Assembly (NCBI RefSeq): GCF_026967935.1
Contig: NZ_JAPVBL010000003.1
Span: forward strand, 248,001-312,000
Length of the DNA: 64,000 bases
Reading direction: 5' to 3'
Source: Modestobacter sp. VKM Ac-2982
GTDB taxonomy: Bacteria; Actinomycetota; Actinomycetes; Mycobacteriales; Geodermatophilaceae
Part shown: positions 44,254 through 53,942 of the stretch, piece by piece
Layout of the letters: each line of letters starts with the position of its first letter
Numbering within the stretch: the stretch's first letter is position 1
The notes under the pieces: model-generated
What the model saw: only the letters and a program-made list of their open reading frames with translations
What the model was told of the DNA's origin: nothing
Database searches by the model: none
Translations under genes and position numbers: made by a program

Positions 44254-45003
44254 TTGACCGGCACCGATCACGACCTCGCCCGCACGCTGGCCACCCAGGC
44301 CGGCGAACTGCTGCTCACCGTGCGCGGCCGGGACTTCGCCGACGCCGCGGCGCGCAAGGCCGCCGGCGACGGGGAGTCCCACCGCTGGCTGGCCGAGCAG
44401 CTCGGCGCGCTGCGCCCCGGGGACGCCGTCCTGTCCGAGGAGGGCGCCGACGACGCCCGCCGGCTCACCGCCGACCGGGTCTGGATCGTCGACCCCCTCG
44501 ACGGCACCCGGGAGTTCTCCGAGCTGGAGCGCACCGACTGGGCGGTGCACGTCGCGCTCTGGGAGCGGGGCGACCTGGTCGCCGGGGCCGTCGCCCTGCC
44601 GGCCGAGGGCACCACCCTGGGCACCGCCGCCGTCGCTCCGCCGCCGGCCCGCCCGGACGGCCCGCTGCGCCTGGCGGTTAGCCGCAGCCGCCCGCCGGCC
44701 CTGGTCGCCGACCTCGTCGCAAAGCTCGGCGCCGAGCCGGTGGCCATGGGGTCGGCCGGGGTCAAGGCGATGTCCGTCGTCCGCGGGGCCACCGACGCCT
44801 ACGTGCACGGCGGCGGCCAGTACGAGTGGGACTCCGCCGCACCGGTCGCGGTCGCCCGGGCCGCCGGGCTGCACACCAGCCGGCTCGACGGCTCCCCGCT
44901 GCGCTACAACCGGCCCGACCCCTACCTGCCCGACCTGCTCATCTGCCGGCCCGAGTTCGCCGACCAGCTGCTCGCCGCCCTGGCGGGGGACGCCCGGAGC
45001 TGA
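44254..45003 (+). CDS. cysQ: 3'(2'),5'-bisphosphate nucleotidase (CysQ family)
   Basis: A 249-residue inositol-monophosphatase-superfamily enzyme. The metal-binding motif WIVDPLDGTREF is at residues 77-88, with LSEEGADD near 60-67 giving the upstream Glu and a C-terminal GQYEWDSAAP near 188 that matches the WDSAAP signature. It hydrolyses PAP to AMP and so clears the by-product of sulfotransfer and sulfate reduction. The TTG at 44254 has GGAG 7 nt upstream. It directly follows the initiating transferase and lies about 2 kb from CysC. Some family members act on inositol phosphates or fructose-bisphosphate, which cannot be excluded. Confidence 0.85.
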   Translation: MTGTDHDLARTLATQAGELLLTVRGRDFADAAARKAAGDGESHRWLAEQLGALRPGDAVLSEEGADDARRLTADRVWIVDPLDGTREFSELERTDWAVHVALWERGDLVAGAVALPAEGTTLGTAAVAPPPARPDGPLRLAVSRSRPPALVADLVAKLGAEPVAMGSAGVKAMSVVRGATDAYVHGGGQYEWDSAAPVAVARAAGLHTSRLDGSPLRYNRPDPYLPDLLICRPEFADQLLAALAGDARS

Positions 45004-45067
45004 ACCCCTTGAGATCGGCAGCCCCGACCCGGTCAAGCACCGGTGCGGACCTGCCGATCACGAGGAC

Positions 45068-45958
45068 ATGCCGTGGTGGGGGTGGGTGCTCGTCGGGTGG
45101 ACGACGCTCGCGGTCGTCGTCGCCGTGCCCCTGGGCATGGCCCTGCGGATCGCCGAGCTGCGTTCGCGGGGGGAGACCGGCCCGCTGCCGACCGGCCTCC
45201 GCTCCGCCGTCCGGACCCGTTCGCGCCGACGCCGGCTGCCCGTGCCGCCGCTGTCCGCCGCGCTCATCGGTGTCGGGCTCAGCCTGGAGGCCGTCGGCCT
45301 CGGGCTGCGGATCGCCGGCACCGACCGCGGCGCCGCCCGCTACCTGTCCATGGACGCCCCGCTGTCGGTCCCGCGGATGTGGGTCACCGCCCTGCTTGCC
45401 ACCGCCGCCGTGGCCGCCTTCGTCGGCGCCGCCCGCGCCACCGAGCGCCGGCCGTGGTGGCTGGGCGTCGGTGTCGTCGCGGCCCTGGTCGCCCAGGTCA
45501 AGGGCGGCGGGACCGTGCACGTCGAGGCGCTGCGGACCGCCGGTCTGGCCGGCCGGCCGGTGCTGGCCACCGCCGTCAGCGCCGGCATTGCCGCCGTGAC
45601 CCTCGCCGTGCTCTGGTGGCTCAGCCGCACCGAGCGGCGTGACCGCCGGCGGGTGATGACGGCCTTCGGCATCTACGCCGCCGCCGCCGTCGTCCTGTCC
45701 GGCGTCTCCTCCGTCGTCGGGTCGGCGTCCGGTGCGTTCCCGTGGGCCGCCGTCGCGACGTTCGTCGAGGAGAGCGGTGAGGTCGTCGGCGCGGTGGCCG
45801 TGCTCACCGCCGTCCTCGTCGGGGTCGCACCCCGGCTCGTGCTCCCGGCCGACTGGGCGCTGCGCCGCCGCGCCGACGCCGAGACGGTCGACGCCCCCGG
45901 TCAGCTGCCGGCCTGGCGCACCGGCCCCGAGCGACTGCCCGGCTGGCCCGGCTCCTGA
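45068..45958 (+). CDS. Multi-pass membrane protein, unknown function
   Basis: A 296-residue membrane protein with about seven helices. ATG at 45068; the upstream gap of 64 nt has no clear Shine-Dalgarno. Distinct spots are YLSMDAPLSVPRMWVTALLA near residue 95 and ATFVEESGEVVGAVAVLTAV near 230, where Glu-Glu and Glu lie just before a helix. The same layout (FFALDAPGALPRLFTAAAFL, CLEEGGEAVAALLLLAA) occurs in the protein at 51791, so the two are distant paralogs. No enzyme family is recognised. Its stop is 3 nt from the stop of the convergent CysC gene. Confidence 0.6.
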   Translation: MPWWGWVLVGWTTLAVVVAVPLGMALRIAELRSRGETGPLPTGLRSAVRTRSRRRRLPVPPLSAALIGVGLSLEAVGLGLRIAGTDRGAARYLSMDAPLSVPRMWVTALLATAAVAAFVGAARATERRPWWLGVGVVAALVAQVKGGGTVHVEALRTAGLAGRPVLATAVSAGIAAVTLAVLWWLSRTERRDRRRVMTAFGIYAAAAVVLSGVSSVVGSASGAFPWAAVATFVEESGEVVGAVAVLTAVLVGVAPRLVLPADWALRRRADAETVDAPGQLPAWRTGPERLPGWPGS

Positions 45959-45961
45959 CCG

Positions 45962-46990
<1,029 letters not shown>

Positions 46991-47045
46991 GCACGGAGTC
47001 TGGCAAGCGCCGGGTCACCGGCCCGGACCCGGTCGGGTGCGGACG

Positions 47046-47225
47046 TCACATGCCGGGGCGGACGACCCCGCAACGGCAGGCGTACAGGGAGGCGCCGCTG
47101 AACGGGTCGTCCCCGGCGCGGCGGTAGTGGTGCAGGTGCACCGGCGACGGCCGGCGGCGGGCCGGGCGGACCACCGAACGCAGCACGGCGACAGGCGCGG
47201 GCGGCGGCGATGCGAGGAAGCGCAC
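47046..47225 (-). CDS. Small hypothetical protein, Cys-containing C-terminus
   Basis: GTG at 47225 opens a 59-residue frame. It is Pro/Arg-rich at the N-terminus and ends SLYACRCGVVRPGM, a plausible conserved C-terminal motif with a C-x-C pair. There is no good Shine-Dalgarno. It lies upstream of the CysC start on the same strand (56-nt gap). Function unknown. Confidence 0.4.
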   Translation of the reverse strand: MRFLASPPPAPVAVLRSVVRPARRRPSPVHLHHYRRAGDDPFSGASLYACRCGVVRPGM

Positions 47226-47412
47226 GGGGCGAGTGTGGAGCCCCTCGGGCCGCCGCGGAAGAGCCTGAGCACCAACAGCAGATGAACTGCGTCACCCGGA
47301 GGGGGTGGCCCGGACGGGTGGTCGACGGGCGAGCGGTCACCGAGCGTGGTCGGCGTCCGGGCCCGGACGCCGCCGCTGCGCCCGGTCGGCCGGGATACAG
47401 CGGCGGTCGAGG

Positions 47413-47556
47413 TCAGCGGGGCGCAGGCCCGACGGGGTCGCGCGGGGTGCGCTCGTCGGCGGCCCGCTGGGCGGCGAAGTCCGACTGCAGGGCGTCGGCG
47501 AGCGCGAGGGCGGAGTCGGCGGGACCGGCGACCGGAGCCTGTTGGGTACGCGTCAT
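47413..47556 (-). CDS. Small hypothetical protein
   Basis: ATG at 47556 starts a 47-residue hydrophilic frame (TRTQQAPVAG, then ALALADALQSDFAAQRAADE), predicted mostly helical. The Shine-Dalgarno is distant and weak. Composition and codon use are cluster-like. No family is recognised. It lies just after the GT4 gene's stop region on the same strand. Confidence 0.35.
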   Translation of the reverse strand: MTRTQQAPVAGPADSALALADALQSDFAAQRAADERTPRDPVGPAPR

Positions 47557-47621
47557 GGCGGAAAGCTAGGGCTCCGCCCTGGCGCGGGGACGGCGACACA
47601 CGGTCGGCGTCTGTTGCGAGT

Positions 47622-48785
47622 TCATGACGGGTGCACACCCGTCACATCGGGCAGCCGGTCGCCGAGCGCGGCGTCCAGCCAGGCGTCCGTCCGTCGGTCC
47701 CAGGTGCGTTCGGCGGCCCACTGGACCCGATCGGCGGCCCAGCTCACCGGCTCGTCGGCGGCCGCCACCATCGCCGCGGCCATCTCCGCCGCGCCGTCGG
47801 CGACGTAGCTGTGCGGCGGTGCGTCGCTGGAGTGCTCCAGGTGGCCGGCGCTCGCCACCACCGGGACGCCCCGGGCGCAGTAGTCGTAGGTCTTCATCGA
47901 CGACTGGCCCAGCGCCCGGTCGGCCACGTCCGGGAGCAGGGCGACGGCCGCGGCGTCGAGCACCGCGGGCAGCTCCGCGCGGGCGATCGGCCCGGCGTAC
48001 CGGAACCGGCCACCGGTCTCCTGCTCCAGCGCCAGGAAGCGCTCGGCCGCGGCGCTCGCGCGCAGCGGGAAGACCAGCTGCCCGTGGACGGTCAGCGTCC
48101 ACTCCGGCAGCAGGGTGAGCACCGCACGGACCAGGTCGACGTCGAACCGCTCGGCGACGCTCCCGACGTAGACCGCGTGCCGCGCCCGCCGCTCGACCGA
48201 CCGGGGCGCCTCCAGCAGCGCCGCGTCGGTGCCGTTGGGCACGACGACCGGGGTGCGGCCCGGGAACAGGTCGGCGAGCACCTGGTTCACCACGATCACC
48301 TCGTCGGCCTCGTCGGCGATCCGGCGGAGCTGCTCGGGGAGGCCGCGGGCCTGGGGGAGCAGCCGGGCCCAGTCGTCGGTGCAGTCGAACACCACCCGGC
48401 CGCCGACCGAGCGGGCCGCCCGCCACTCCCAGGGCAGCATGAACACCGTCAGCGCCGGACTCCAGGAGGAGCGGCGCAGGAAGCCGCCGAGCAGGGCAGC
48501 GTCGACCCGTTCGGCCACCGGCCCGCGCAACCCGGGCAGCACCGTCGAACGCTCGGAGACGGTGATCCCCGGAGCCACCTCGGCGAACCGGCCGGCCGGC
48601 AGGTGCCGCCACCAGTTGCCGGGGTCGCTGCGCACCCGTCGCCAGTCGGCCGGCGCCTGGACGAACCGGATCGGTGCACCGCGACGGGCCAGCTCGGTGG
48701 CGATCATGTGCTCCCGCCGGATGGCCGGGTGCCAGGGGTCCTTGGCGACGAAACCGACGCCGGTGGTCAGATCGGGGAAGGGCAT
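47622..48785 (-). CDS. Glycosyltransferase, family 4-like
   Basis: A 387-residue GT-B-type enzyme. The start GVGFVAKDPWHPAIRREHMI (residues 9-28) and FDCTDDWARL near 133, then VVNQVLADLFPGR near 165 and VPNGTD near 183, match the TuaH-like and YpjH-type subgroup of GT1/GT4. The C-terminal half has AVYVGSVAERFDVDLVRAVL near 204 and SSMKTYDYCARGVPVVAS near 308. It is 1.3 kb from the CysC start and divergent from the TupA-like gene at 48869. Substrate unknown. Start is ATG at 48785 with no strong Shine-Dalgarno visible. Confidence 0.78.
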   Translation of the reverse strand: MPFPDLTTGVGFVAKDPWHPAIRREHMIATELARRGAPIRFVQAPADWRRVRSDPGNWWRHLPAGRFAEVAPGITVSERSTVLPGLRGPVAERVDAALLGGFLRRSSWSPALTVFMLPWEWRAARSVGGRVVFDCTDDWARLLPQARGLPEQLRRIADEADEVIVVNQVLADLFPGRTPVVVPNGTDAALLEAPRSVERRARHAVYVGSVAERFDVDLVRAVLTLLPEWTLTVHGQLVFPLRASAAAERFLALEQETGGRFRYAGPIARAELPAVLDAAAVALLPDVADRALGQSSMKTYDYCARGVPVVASAGHLEHSSDAPPHSYVADGAAEMAAAMVAAADEPVSWAADRVQWAAERTWDRRTDAWLDAALGDRLPDVTGVHPS

Positions 48786-48868
48786 CGAGCTCAGCGTGGG
48801 GCCCCAGACGTGGTCACCGCTCGACCCTAGGAGTCCCGCCCAGCGGCCGCTGCACCAGACTCCCGGTC

Positions 48869-49753
48869 GTGACAGCCGGGTGGGGAGTGCAGCGGGTGTC
48901 CCCGGCCGTCGTCCGCCGGTTGCCGCTGCCGGCCAAGCGCGCCGTCCTGTACCGGCAGGCGCACGGACGCCGCCCGGCCCGCCCGCCGCAGACGTTCACC
49001 GAGAAGGTGAACTGGCGGGTGGTGCACGACCGGCGGCCGCTCATCGGGCAGCTGGGCGACAAGCTGGCGATGAGGCAGTTCGCCGCCGCGGCGCTCCCGG
49101 GCCTGAGCGTGCCCGGGGTGCTGTGGGCGGGCGTGGACGTCGCCGCCCTCGCCGAGCTGGACCTGCCCGACCGCTGGGTGCTCAAGCCCAACCACGGCAC
49201 CATGCGGGTGCACCTGGGCACCGGGCGCCCGGACGTCGACCAGCTGCGCCGGGTCACCGCGGGGTGGCTGGACGAGCCGCTGTACCGGGACCGCGGCGAG
49301 TGGGTCTACCGCCGGGCGCGGCGGCTGCTGCTGGTCGAGGAGTTCCTCGGCTCGGCCGGTGAGGCGCCGGCCGACCACAAGCTGTTCGCCTTCGACGGCC
49401 GGGTGCGCCTGGTCCAGGTGGACACGGGCCGGTTCGGCGAGCACCGGCGGCGGCTCTACACCCCGGACTGGACGCCGGTCGACGTCGACGAGGCGGTCGC
49501 CCCCGGGCCGGTGACCCCACCGCCGGCCTCGCTGGCGCGGCTGACCGAGGTGGCCGAGGCGCTGGGCGCACCGTTCGACTTCGTCCGGGTCGACCTCTAC
49601 GACGTCGGCGGCCGGGTCTGGTTCGGCGAGCTCACGCCCTACCCCGGCGGCGGGCTCGACCGCTTCGACCCGGCGCTGGACGTGCTGCTGGGCTCGATGT
49701 GGCGGCTGCCGCCGCGCTCAGCCGTGCGTGCGGGCCAGCAGCTCCTCCGCTGA
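48869..49753 (+). CDS. TupA-like ATP-grasp protein (paralog of 7303)
   Basis: A 294-residue protein with the same motif series as the gene at 7303: FTEKVNWRVVHDRRPL, GDKLAMRQF, RWVLKPNHGT near residue 105, LLLVEEFLGSAGEAPADHKL near 155, FVRVDLYDVGG near 238 and VWFGELTPYPGG near 250. Similarity is spread over the whole length, so these are true paralogs separated by 41 kb. GTG at 48869 is the chosen start; no strong Shine-Dalgarno. Its 3' end overlaps the convergent PHP gene by 36 nt. It is predicted to ligate a carboxylate to an amine-bearing substrate in a surface-glycan context. Confidence 0.8.
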   Translation: MTAGWGVQRVSPAVVRRLPLPAKRAVLYRQAHGRRPARPPQTFTEKVNWRVVHDRRPLIGQLGDKLAMRQFAAAALPGLSVPGVLWAGVDVAALAELDLPDRWVLKPNHGTMRVHLGTGRPDVDQLRRVTAGWLDEPLYRDRGEWVYRRARRLLLVEEFLGSAGEAPADHKLFAFDGRVRLVQVDTGRFGEHRRRLYTPDWTPVDVDEAVAPGPVTPPPASLARLTEVAEALGAPFDFVRVDLYDVGGRVWFGELTPYPGGGLDRFDPALDVLLGSMWRLPPRSAVRAGQQLLR

Positions 49754-50767
49754 GCCGGTGTTGATCACCCGGTCGGCCGGTACGCCGCACTCCACCGCCC
49801 GGGCACAACCGGCGTCCTGCCAGTCCAGCTGGCCGGGGGCGTGCGCGTCGGTGTCGATGGCGAAGTCGCAGCCCAGCTCCACGGCCCGGCTGAGCAGCCG
49901 CCGGGGCGGGTCGAGGCGCTCGGGCCGGGAGTTGATCTCCACCGCCGTCCCGTGCTCGACGCAGGCGCGGAAGACGGCGTCGGCGTCGAACTCGCTCTCC
50001 GGCCGGGGACGCTGGGTGCCGTTGCGTTGCTTGCGGCCGATGACCAGCCGCCCGGTGACGTGCCCGAGGACGTCGGTGTGCGGGTTTGCGACCGCGGCCA
50101 GCATCCGCTCGGTCATCTGGGCGCGGGGTGCGCGCAGCTCGGAGTGCACGCTCGCGACGACGACGTCCAGCCGGCCCAGCAGTTCGTCGGTCTGGTCCAG
50201 GGAGCCGTCGACGAGGATGTCGCACTCGATGCCGGTGAGGATGCGGAAGGGCGCCAGCTCCTCGTTGAGCGCGGCGACCACGTCCAGCTGTTGCTCCAGC
50301 CGCTCGGGGGTGAGCCCGTTGGCGACGGTGAGCCGCGGGGAGTGGTCGGTGAGGGCGAGGTACTCGTGGCCGATGCCGATCGCCGCCTCGGCCATGTCCC
50401 GGATGGGGCTGCCGCCGTCGGACCAGTCGGAGTGGGCGTGCAGGTCGCCCTTGAGGGCGGCCCGCAGCGCGGCGGCGTCGTCGGCCAGCGGGGTCAGCTC
50501 GGCGTGGGCCGCCTCGAGCTTGGCCAGGTAGGCCGGCAGCTCGCCCCGGTGCGCCTCGACGACGACCGCCGCGGTCTTGTCGCCGATGCCCTTGAGGTCG
50601 GTGAGCGTCTTCGTCGCGACCCGGCGGTCGAGCTCCGCGTCGTCCAGGGCGGCGACGACGGTGGCCGCCGTCCGGAAGGCCTGCACCCGGTACGACGGCT
50701 CGCGGGCGCGTTCCAGGAGGAAGGCGATCCTCCGGAGCGCGCCCGCGGGTGTCAGTGCCGTGCTCAT
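49718..50767 (-). CDS. PolX-like PHP phosphoesterase lacking the polymerase domain
   Basis: A 349-residue protein. Residues 1-80 contain helix-hairpin-helix segments (TDLKGIGDKTAAVVVEAH near 57-74) as in family X polymerases. The PHP domain begins at GDLHAHSDWSDGG (residues 108-120, HxH metal motif) and has EYLALTDHSPRL near 135, GIECDI near 179, VVASVHSELR near 203 and DFAIDTDAHAPGQLDW near 305. The nucleotidyltransferase palm expected in a full PolX is missing. The ATG at 50767 is well placed. It could be a 3'-phosphatase or exonuclease in DNA repair. It overlaps the convergent TupA-like gene by 36 nt. Confidence 0.82.
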   Translation of the reverse strand: MSTALTPAGALRRIAFLLERAREPSYRVQAFRTAATVVAALDDAELDRRVATKTLTDLKGIGDKTAAVVVEAHRGELPAYLAKLEAAHAELTPLADDAAALRAALKGDLHAHSDWSDGGSPIRDMAEAAIGIGHEYLALTDHSPRLTVANGLTPERLEQQLDVVAALNEELAPFRILTGIECDILVDGSLDQTDELLGRLDVVVASVHSELRAPRAQMTERMLAAVANPHTDVLGHVTGRLVIGRKQRNGTQRPRPESEFDADAVFRACVEHGTAVEINSRPERLDPPRRLLSRAVELGCDFAIDTDAHAPGQLDWQDAGCARAVECGVPADRVINTGSAEELLARTHG

Positions 50768-50776
50768 GCGGTCAGC

Positions 50777-51325
50777 TCAGTGGGTGAGCTTCTTCGCCTG
50801 CTTGGTCGCGCGCTTCTGTGCCTTGGCGGCCCGCTTCGAGGCCTTCGTGTAGCTGGCCTCGGCCGCAGCGGCGGCGACACCGGCGGAGCGCTTCGCGCGC
50901 CAGCCCACCGACGGCTTGCCCTCGGTGTCGACGGCGGCGATGAGCAGGCCGCCCAGGATGCCGACGTTCTTGACGAAGTTGCTGGTCTGCCCGAAGCGCT
51001 CCTTCGGGTCCTCGTGCTCCCAGAAGCGGTGGCCGGCCAGCGTGGTGGGCACCAGCGAGGTGGCCAGCGCCAGGGCGGAGAAGCGCGGGAACCGGCCGAG
51101 GGCCAGCAGCGTGCCGGCGCCCACGTGCACGCCGGCGTTGATCTTGACCCACTGCTCGACGTCGCGAGGGACCTCGACGGGGAGCTGCTTGTCAGCGATC
51201 TCGGTGATCTGTTCGACGATCGGTGCTGCACCGGGCACGCGCGACTGCGGGTTCCGGAGGGTGTTGATCCCCCCGTAGATGAACGTGGCGGCGAGCATCG
51301 GCCGGGCGATCCGGCGGACCAACAT
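50777..51325 (-). CDS. DoxX family membrane protein
   Basis: A 182-residue protein with four predicted helices. The start MLVRRIARPMLAATFIYGGI and the stretch INAGVHVGAGTLLALGRFPR near residue 64, then NFVKNVGILGGLLIAA near 110, match PF07681 (DoxX). The C-terminus is a Lys/Ala-rich basic tail (SKRAAKAQKRATKQAKK). ATG at 51325 has AGAGG 6 nt upstream; the frame's upstream 23 codons lack support. It is 9 nt upstream of the PHP gene's start on the same strand, an operon candidate. DoxX proteins are membrane redox-associated; exact role is not known. Confidence 0.85.
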   Translation of the reverse strand: MLVRRIARPMLAATFIYGGINTLRNPQSRVPGAAPIVEQITEIADKQLPVEVPRDVEQWVKINAGVHVGAGTLLALGRFPRFSALALATSLVPTTLAGHRFWEHEDPKERFGQTSNFVKNVGILGGLLIAAVDTEGKPSVGWRAKRSAGVAAAAAEASYTKASKRAAKAQKRATKQAKKLTH

Positions 51326-51459
51326 CTGTGACCTCTTCCCATCGGTGACGTCAGCGGTGCGGTGCCCTGGCCGAGGCCTGGGCAACCGCTGCATCGGAAC
51401 CGTAGTGAGAAGTGGCGATCACCGCCGGACGAGCAGGCCCCTCGTCGAGGGGACCGGGG

Positions 51460-51642
51460 TCAGTGGCTGGGCAGCGGGCTGCGCGGGCCCAGGACGTCGG
51501 CGACCGTCAGGTCGGCGGGCAGGCCCACCAGGTGGTCGGTGAACGGGGCACGGTCATCGGCCATGCGGACGCACCCGCCGATGACGAGTGCGACGACTCC
51601 GGACAGGGCGGCCCACGACAGGGCGACGACAGCGACGATCAC
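51460..51642 (-). CDS. Small single-helix membrane protein
   Basis: GTG at 51642 starts a 60-residue frame with one strongly hydrophobic helix (IVAVVALSWAALSGVVALVI) and then an acidic/Pro-rich tail ending PRSPLPSH. The open frame extends upstream to 52173 but that part is antisense to the membrane gene. No Shine-Dalgarno stands out. Function unknown. Confidence 0.4.
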   Translation of the reverse strand: MIVAVVALSWAALSGVVALVIGGCVRMADDRAPFTDHLVGLPADLTVADVLGPRSPLPSH

Positions 51643-51790
51643 AGGTACTTCGTACTGGGCGCAGGCCGTGGTCAGGGCGGTGTTCGCACGGCAGAACCTG
51701 ACCAAGCTGGGTGATCGTCGTTGGGGGATCGCGCACGGGCGACGCCTGTCGGTCGCCCGGGTGAGACGGGTGGGTCGGGAGGATGGCGCT

Positions 51791-52450
51791 GTGACGGGAG
51801 AGGTGTCGGGAGCGGGTCCGTCACCGCTGCACGCACCCCCTCGCCCGGCCCGCTGGGTGCTGGCGCCGGCGGCGGTCGGGGTGCTGCTGTTCGCCGTCGG
51901 GCTGCTGGTCGAGGTGCGCTGTGCGGTCGACCGGTGCCCGGCCGCCGGGTGGTCCCGGTTCTTCGCGCTGGACGCTCCGGGGGCGCTGCCCCGGCTGTTC
52001 ACGGCCGCGGCGTTCCTCGCGGTCGGTTTGACGGCCGCGCTCGCCGTTGCCGGGTCGACGGGGCGGGCGCGGTGGTGGTGGGCGGCAGTGCTGGGCGTCG
52101 GCGTCGTTCTCGGGACGGCGAAGGCGGCCAGCGCCTCCTCGGCGGCGGAGCAGAGCGGCGGCAGGTACACCACGTTGGTCGTGGGCGTGCTGCTGTCGGC
52201 GGTCGGCCTGCCGCTGCTGTGGCGGGCCGGACGGCGCTGGGCGGTGCGCGGCGCGACCCCGGTGACCCTGGCGTTGACGGGTTGCGCGGTCGCGGTGTTG
52301 GGGCTGGACCAGGTGACCGCGCTGGTCAGGTGGGCGTCGGGCTCTCCGGTGGCCCTGGCGGTGGCGACCTGTCTGGAGGAGGGCGGGGAGGCGGTGGCCG
52401 CGCTGCTGCTCCTGGCTGCGACCTCGGCCTGGCGACCCCGGCGGACCTGA
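51791..52450 (+). CDS. Multi-pass membrane protein, paralog of 45068
   Basis: A 219-residue protein with about six helices, starting at GTG 51791 with GGGAGG 8 nt upstream. Near residue 60 it reads FFALDAPGALPRLFTAAAFL and near the C-terminus CLEEGGEAVAALLLLAA, the same motif pair as in the protein at 45068, with similar spacing. Cys residues at VEVRCAVDRCPAAG may form an extracytoplasmic disulfide. Function is unknown. It is convergent with the secreted protein at 52471, with a 20-nt gap. Confidence 0.6.
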   Translation: MTGEVSGAGPSPLHAPPRPARWVLAPAAVGVLLFAVGLLVEVRCAVDRCPAAGWSRFFALDAPGALPRLFTAAAFLAVGLTAALAVAGSTGRARWWWAAVLGVGVVLGTAKAASASSAAEQSGGRYTTLVVGVLLSAVGLPLLWRAGRRWAVRGATPVTLALTGCAVAVLGLDQVTALVRWASGSPVALAVATCLEEGGEAVAALLLLAATSAWRPRRT

Positions 52451-52470
52451 CGGTTGCGCCGGGGCGGTCG

Positions 52471-53382
52471 TCAGTCGTACGGGCTGGTGAGCACCGAGCG
52501 GGCCTGCCGGACGGTGAAGGTGGTCGGTGCGCCGTCGGTGGTCGTGGTCCCGGGGACGTCGGCGCTGACCCCACCGTCGACCGAGTAGGTCGCGCCCCAG
52601 GTGGTGGTGAGGGAGGCGGTGTAGGTGCCCGAGGAGTACTCGTGGGTGATCGTCTGGTCGGGGTACGCGGCGCCGGGGTCGGTGGTGGTCAGGGTCGTCC
52701 CGTCGTCGGTGCGCCAGGTGTAGCTGACCGCGTTGGCGGTGATCAGCACGTCGAACCCGCGGATGTCGACCGTGAACGTCTGGGTCGTCGGGCTGTCGGT
52801 GAAGAAGATGACCGGCAGGCCGACCAGCGCCTCACCCGGTGGCTGCTGGCGGGTGGTCAGCTGGGGGAGCGGGAGGGTCTCGAAGTAGCGGAAGACCTCC
52901 GCCGGCGACGGCGGCGGATTCAGATCCGTGACATCAACGCAACCAGCGAACTCGGTGTCCCAGGCTCCGTAGGGGGTGCCGACCTCTTGCCCCGGTGGTG
53001 GAGTAGCCCCATCTACTGGTTCACCGTTTGCCTGCGCGAGTCGCTGACGTTGGACGATGTAGTAACTGACCAATCGGCCAGGCGGCGAATCGCAGCTAGT
53101 GGCGCCAGGATCGCACCCACCAACTTGACCGTCCGTCATCTGGCATGTGGTGCGCAATCGCCACCGATATACAGGCGGAGCGGGGGTGGTGCTCGAGGCG
53201 TACCCGATTTCTGTTTGCACCTCGAAATATGCAGCATTGATGACGCCGTCACCAAACTCGGCTTCGGGATCGGGGGCGCAGGAGAACCTGCATTCTTGCG
53301 TGGCAGCTTCGGCCGGCGCCGCGCTCGTCACGATCAAGCTGGTGAAGACAAAGCCCAGTAGCCATGCCGCTCGGCGAATCAT
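52471..53382 (-). CDS. Secreted PKD-like beta-sandwich protein
   Basis: A 303-residue secreted protein with a signal peptide (AWLLGFVFTSLIVTSAAPAE). The mature N-terminus has six Cys (CRFSC, then TTCQ, GGC, TSC, AGC), probably disulfide-linked. The C-terminal half is a beta-rich region with SYTWRTDDGTTLTTTDPGAA and ITHEYSSGTYTASLTTTWGA, the signature look of PKD domains. It overlaps the upstream lipoprotein gene by 4 nt (ATGA). Base composition in the N-terminal part is less GC-rich than the surroundings. Similar pairs occur in actinobacteria, but no function is known to me. Confidence 0.7.
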   Translation of the reverse strand: MIRRAAWLLGFVFTSLIVTSAAPAEAATQECRFSCAPDPEAEFGDGVINAAYFEVQTEIGYASSTTPAPPVYRWRLRTTCQMTDGQVGGCDPGATSCDSPPGRLVSYYIVQRQRLAQANGEPVDGATPPPGQEVGTPYGAWDTEFAGCVDVTDLNPPPSPAEVFRYFETLPLPQLTTRQQPPGEALVGLPVIFFTDSPTTQTFTVDIRGFDVLITANAVSYTWRTDDGTTLTTTDPGAAYPDQTITHEYSSGTYTASLTTTWGATYSVDGGVSADVPGTTTTDGAPTTFTVRQARSVLTSPYD

Positions 53383-53942
53383 CCGAACGACAGATTGGTT
53401 ACGACCCAGTGGTCACCCGTCCACACACCAATCATTCCCGCTGGTAGGCCGGTCATCTGCGCAGCCGACAGACCTTCGACTGGGCGGCCTGACGCGTCGA
53501 TCACAGAATAGGCGGCCTGATCGATAGTGAAGGCAATCTCTGCCTGTTCGTCAGTTAGAGCGACTGGCGCGATGGCTGCGATTGTAAGCTCACCACCGTC
53601 GTACCGGTATCCCGCAAGACTATCCGAGTCTGCGTCGGCAGCCAGTCGGTCACAAGTATCGCAATTCCGGCTGAATTGGCGAAGGTGTGTCGAGTCGAGG
53701 TCGTTCTGCAGCCGATTGATGAGGCTGATGTAGTACTCGGCGAAGGCGCTGAACCCTTCTGCGGTTCGCTCTTGAGCGACGGCGGGAAGTGGAAGGTCGG
53801 CGGGCCCTAGTTCTATGGGATGCGCCGCGGTTACAGATGACGAAGCATCGGGCAGGGTCTCGTTCGCCGCTTCCCCTCGTGAGCAGGCGCCGAGCACGGC
53901 GATCGCCACGGCCGCTGCCACAGCTGCCCGAACCGGCCGCAT
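53379..53942 (-). CDS. DUF6318-like lipoprotein
   Basis: A 187-residue lipoprotein. The signal peptide ends in the lipobox LGAC (Cys19). The middle carries FAEYYISLINRLQNDLD and the C-x2-C pair in RNCDTCDRL, which I associate with the DUF6318 family of actinobacterial lipoproteins. The ATG at 53942 has GGAGG 7 nt upstream; the frame opens 7 codons earlier without support. It is co-translated with the PKD-like secreted protein. Function unknown; the pair may act together on the cell surface. Confidence 0.7.
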   Translation of the reverse strand: MRPVRAAVAAAVAIAVLGACSRGEAANETLPDASSSVTAAHPIELGPADLPLPAVAQERTAEGFSAFAEYYISLINRLQNDLDSTHLRQFSRNCDTCDRLAADADSDSLAGYRYDGGELTIAAIAPVALTDEQAEIAFTIDQAAYSVIDASGRPVEGLSAAQMTGLPAGMIGVWTGDHWVVTNLSFG

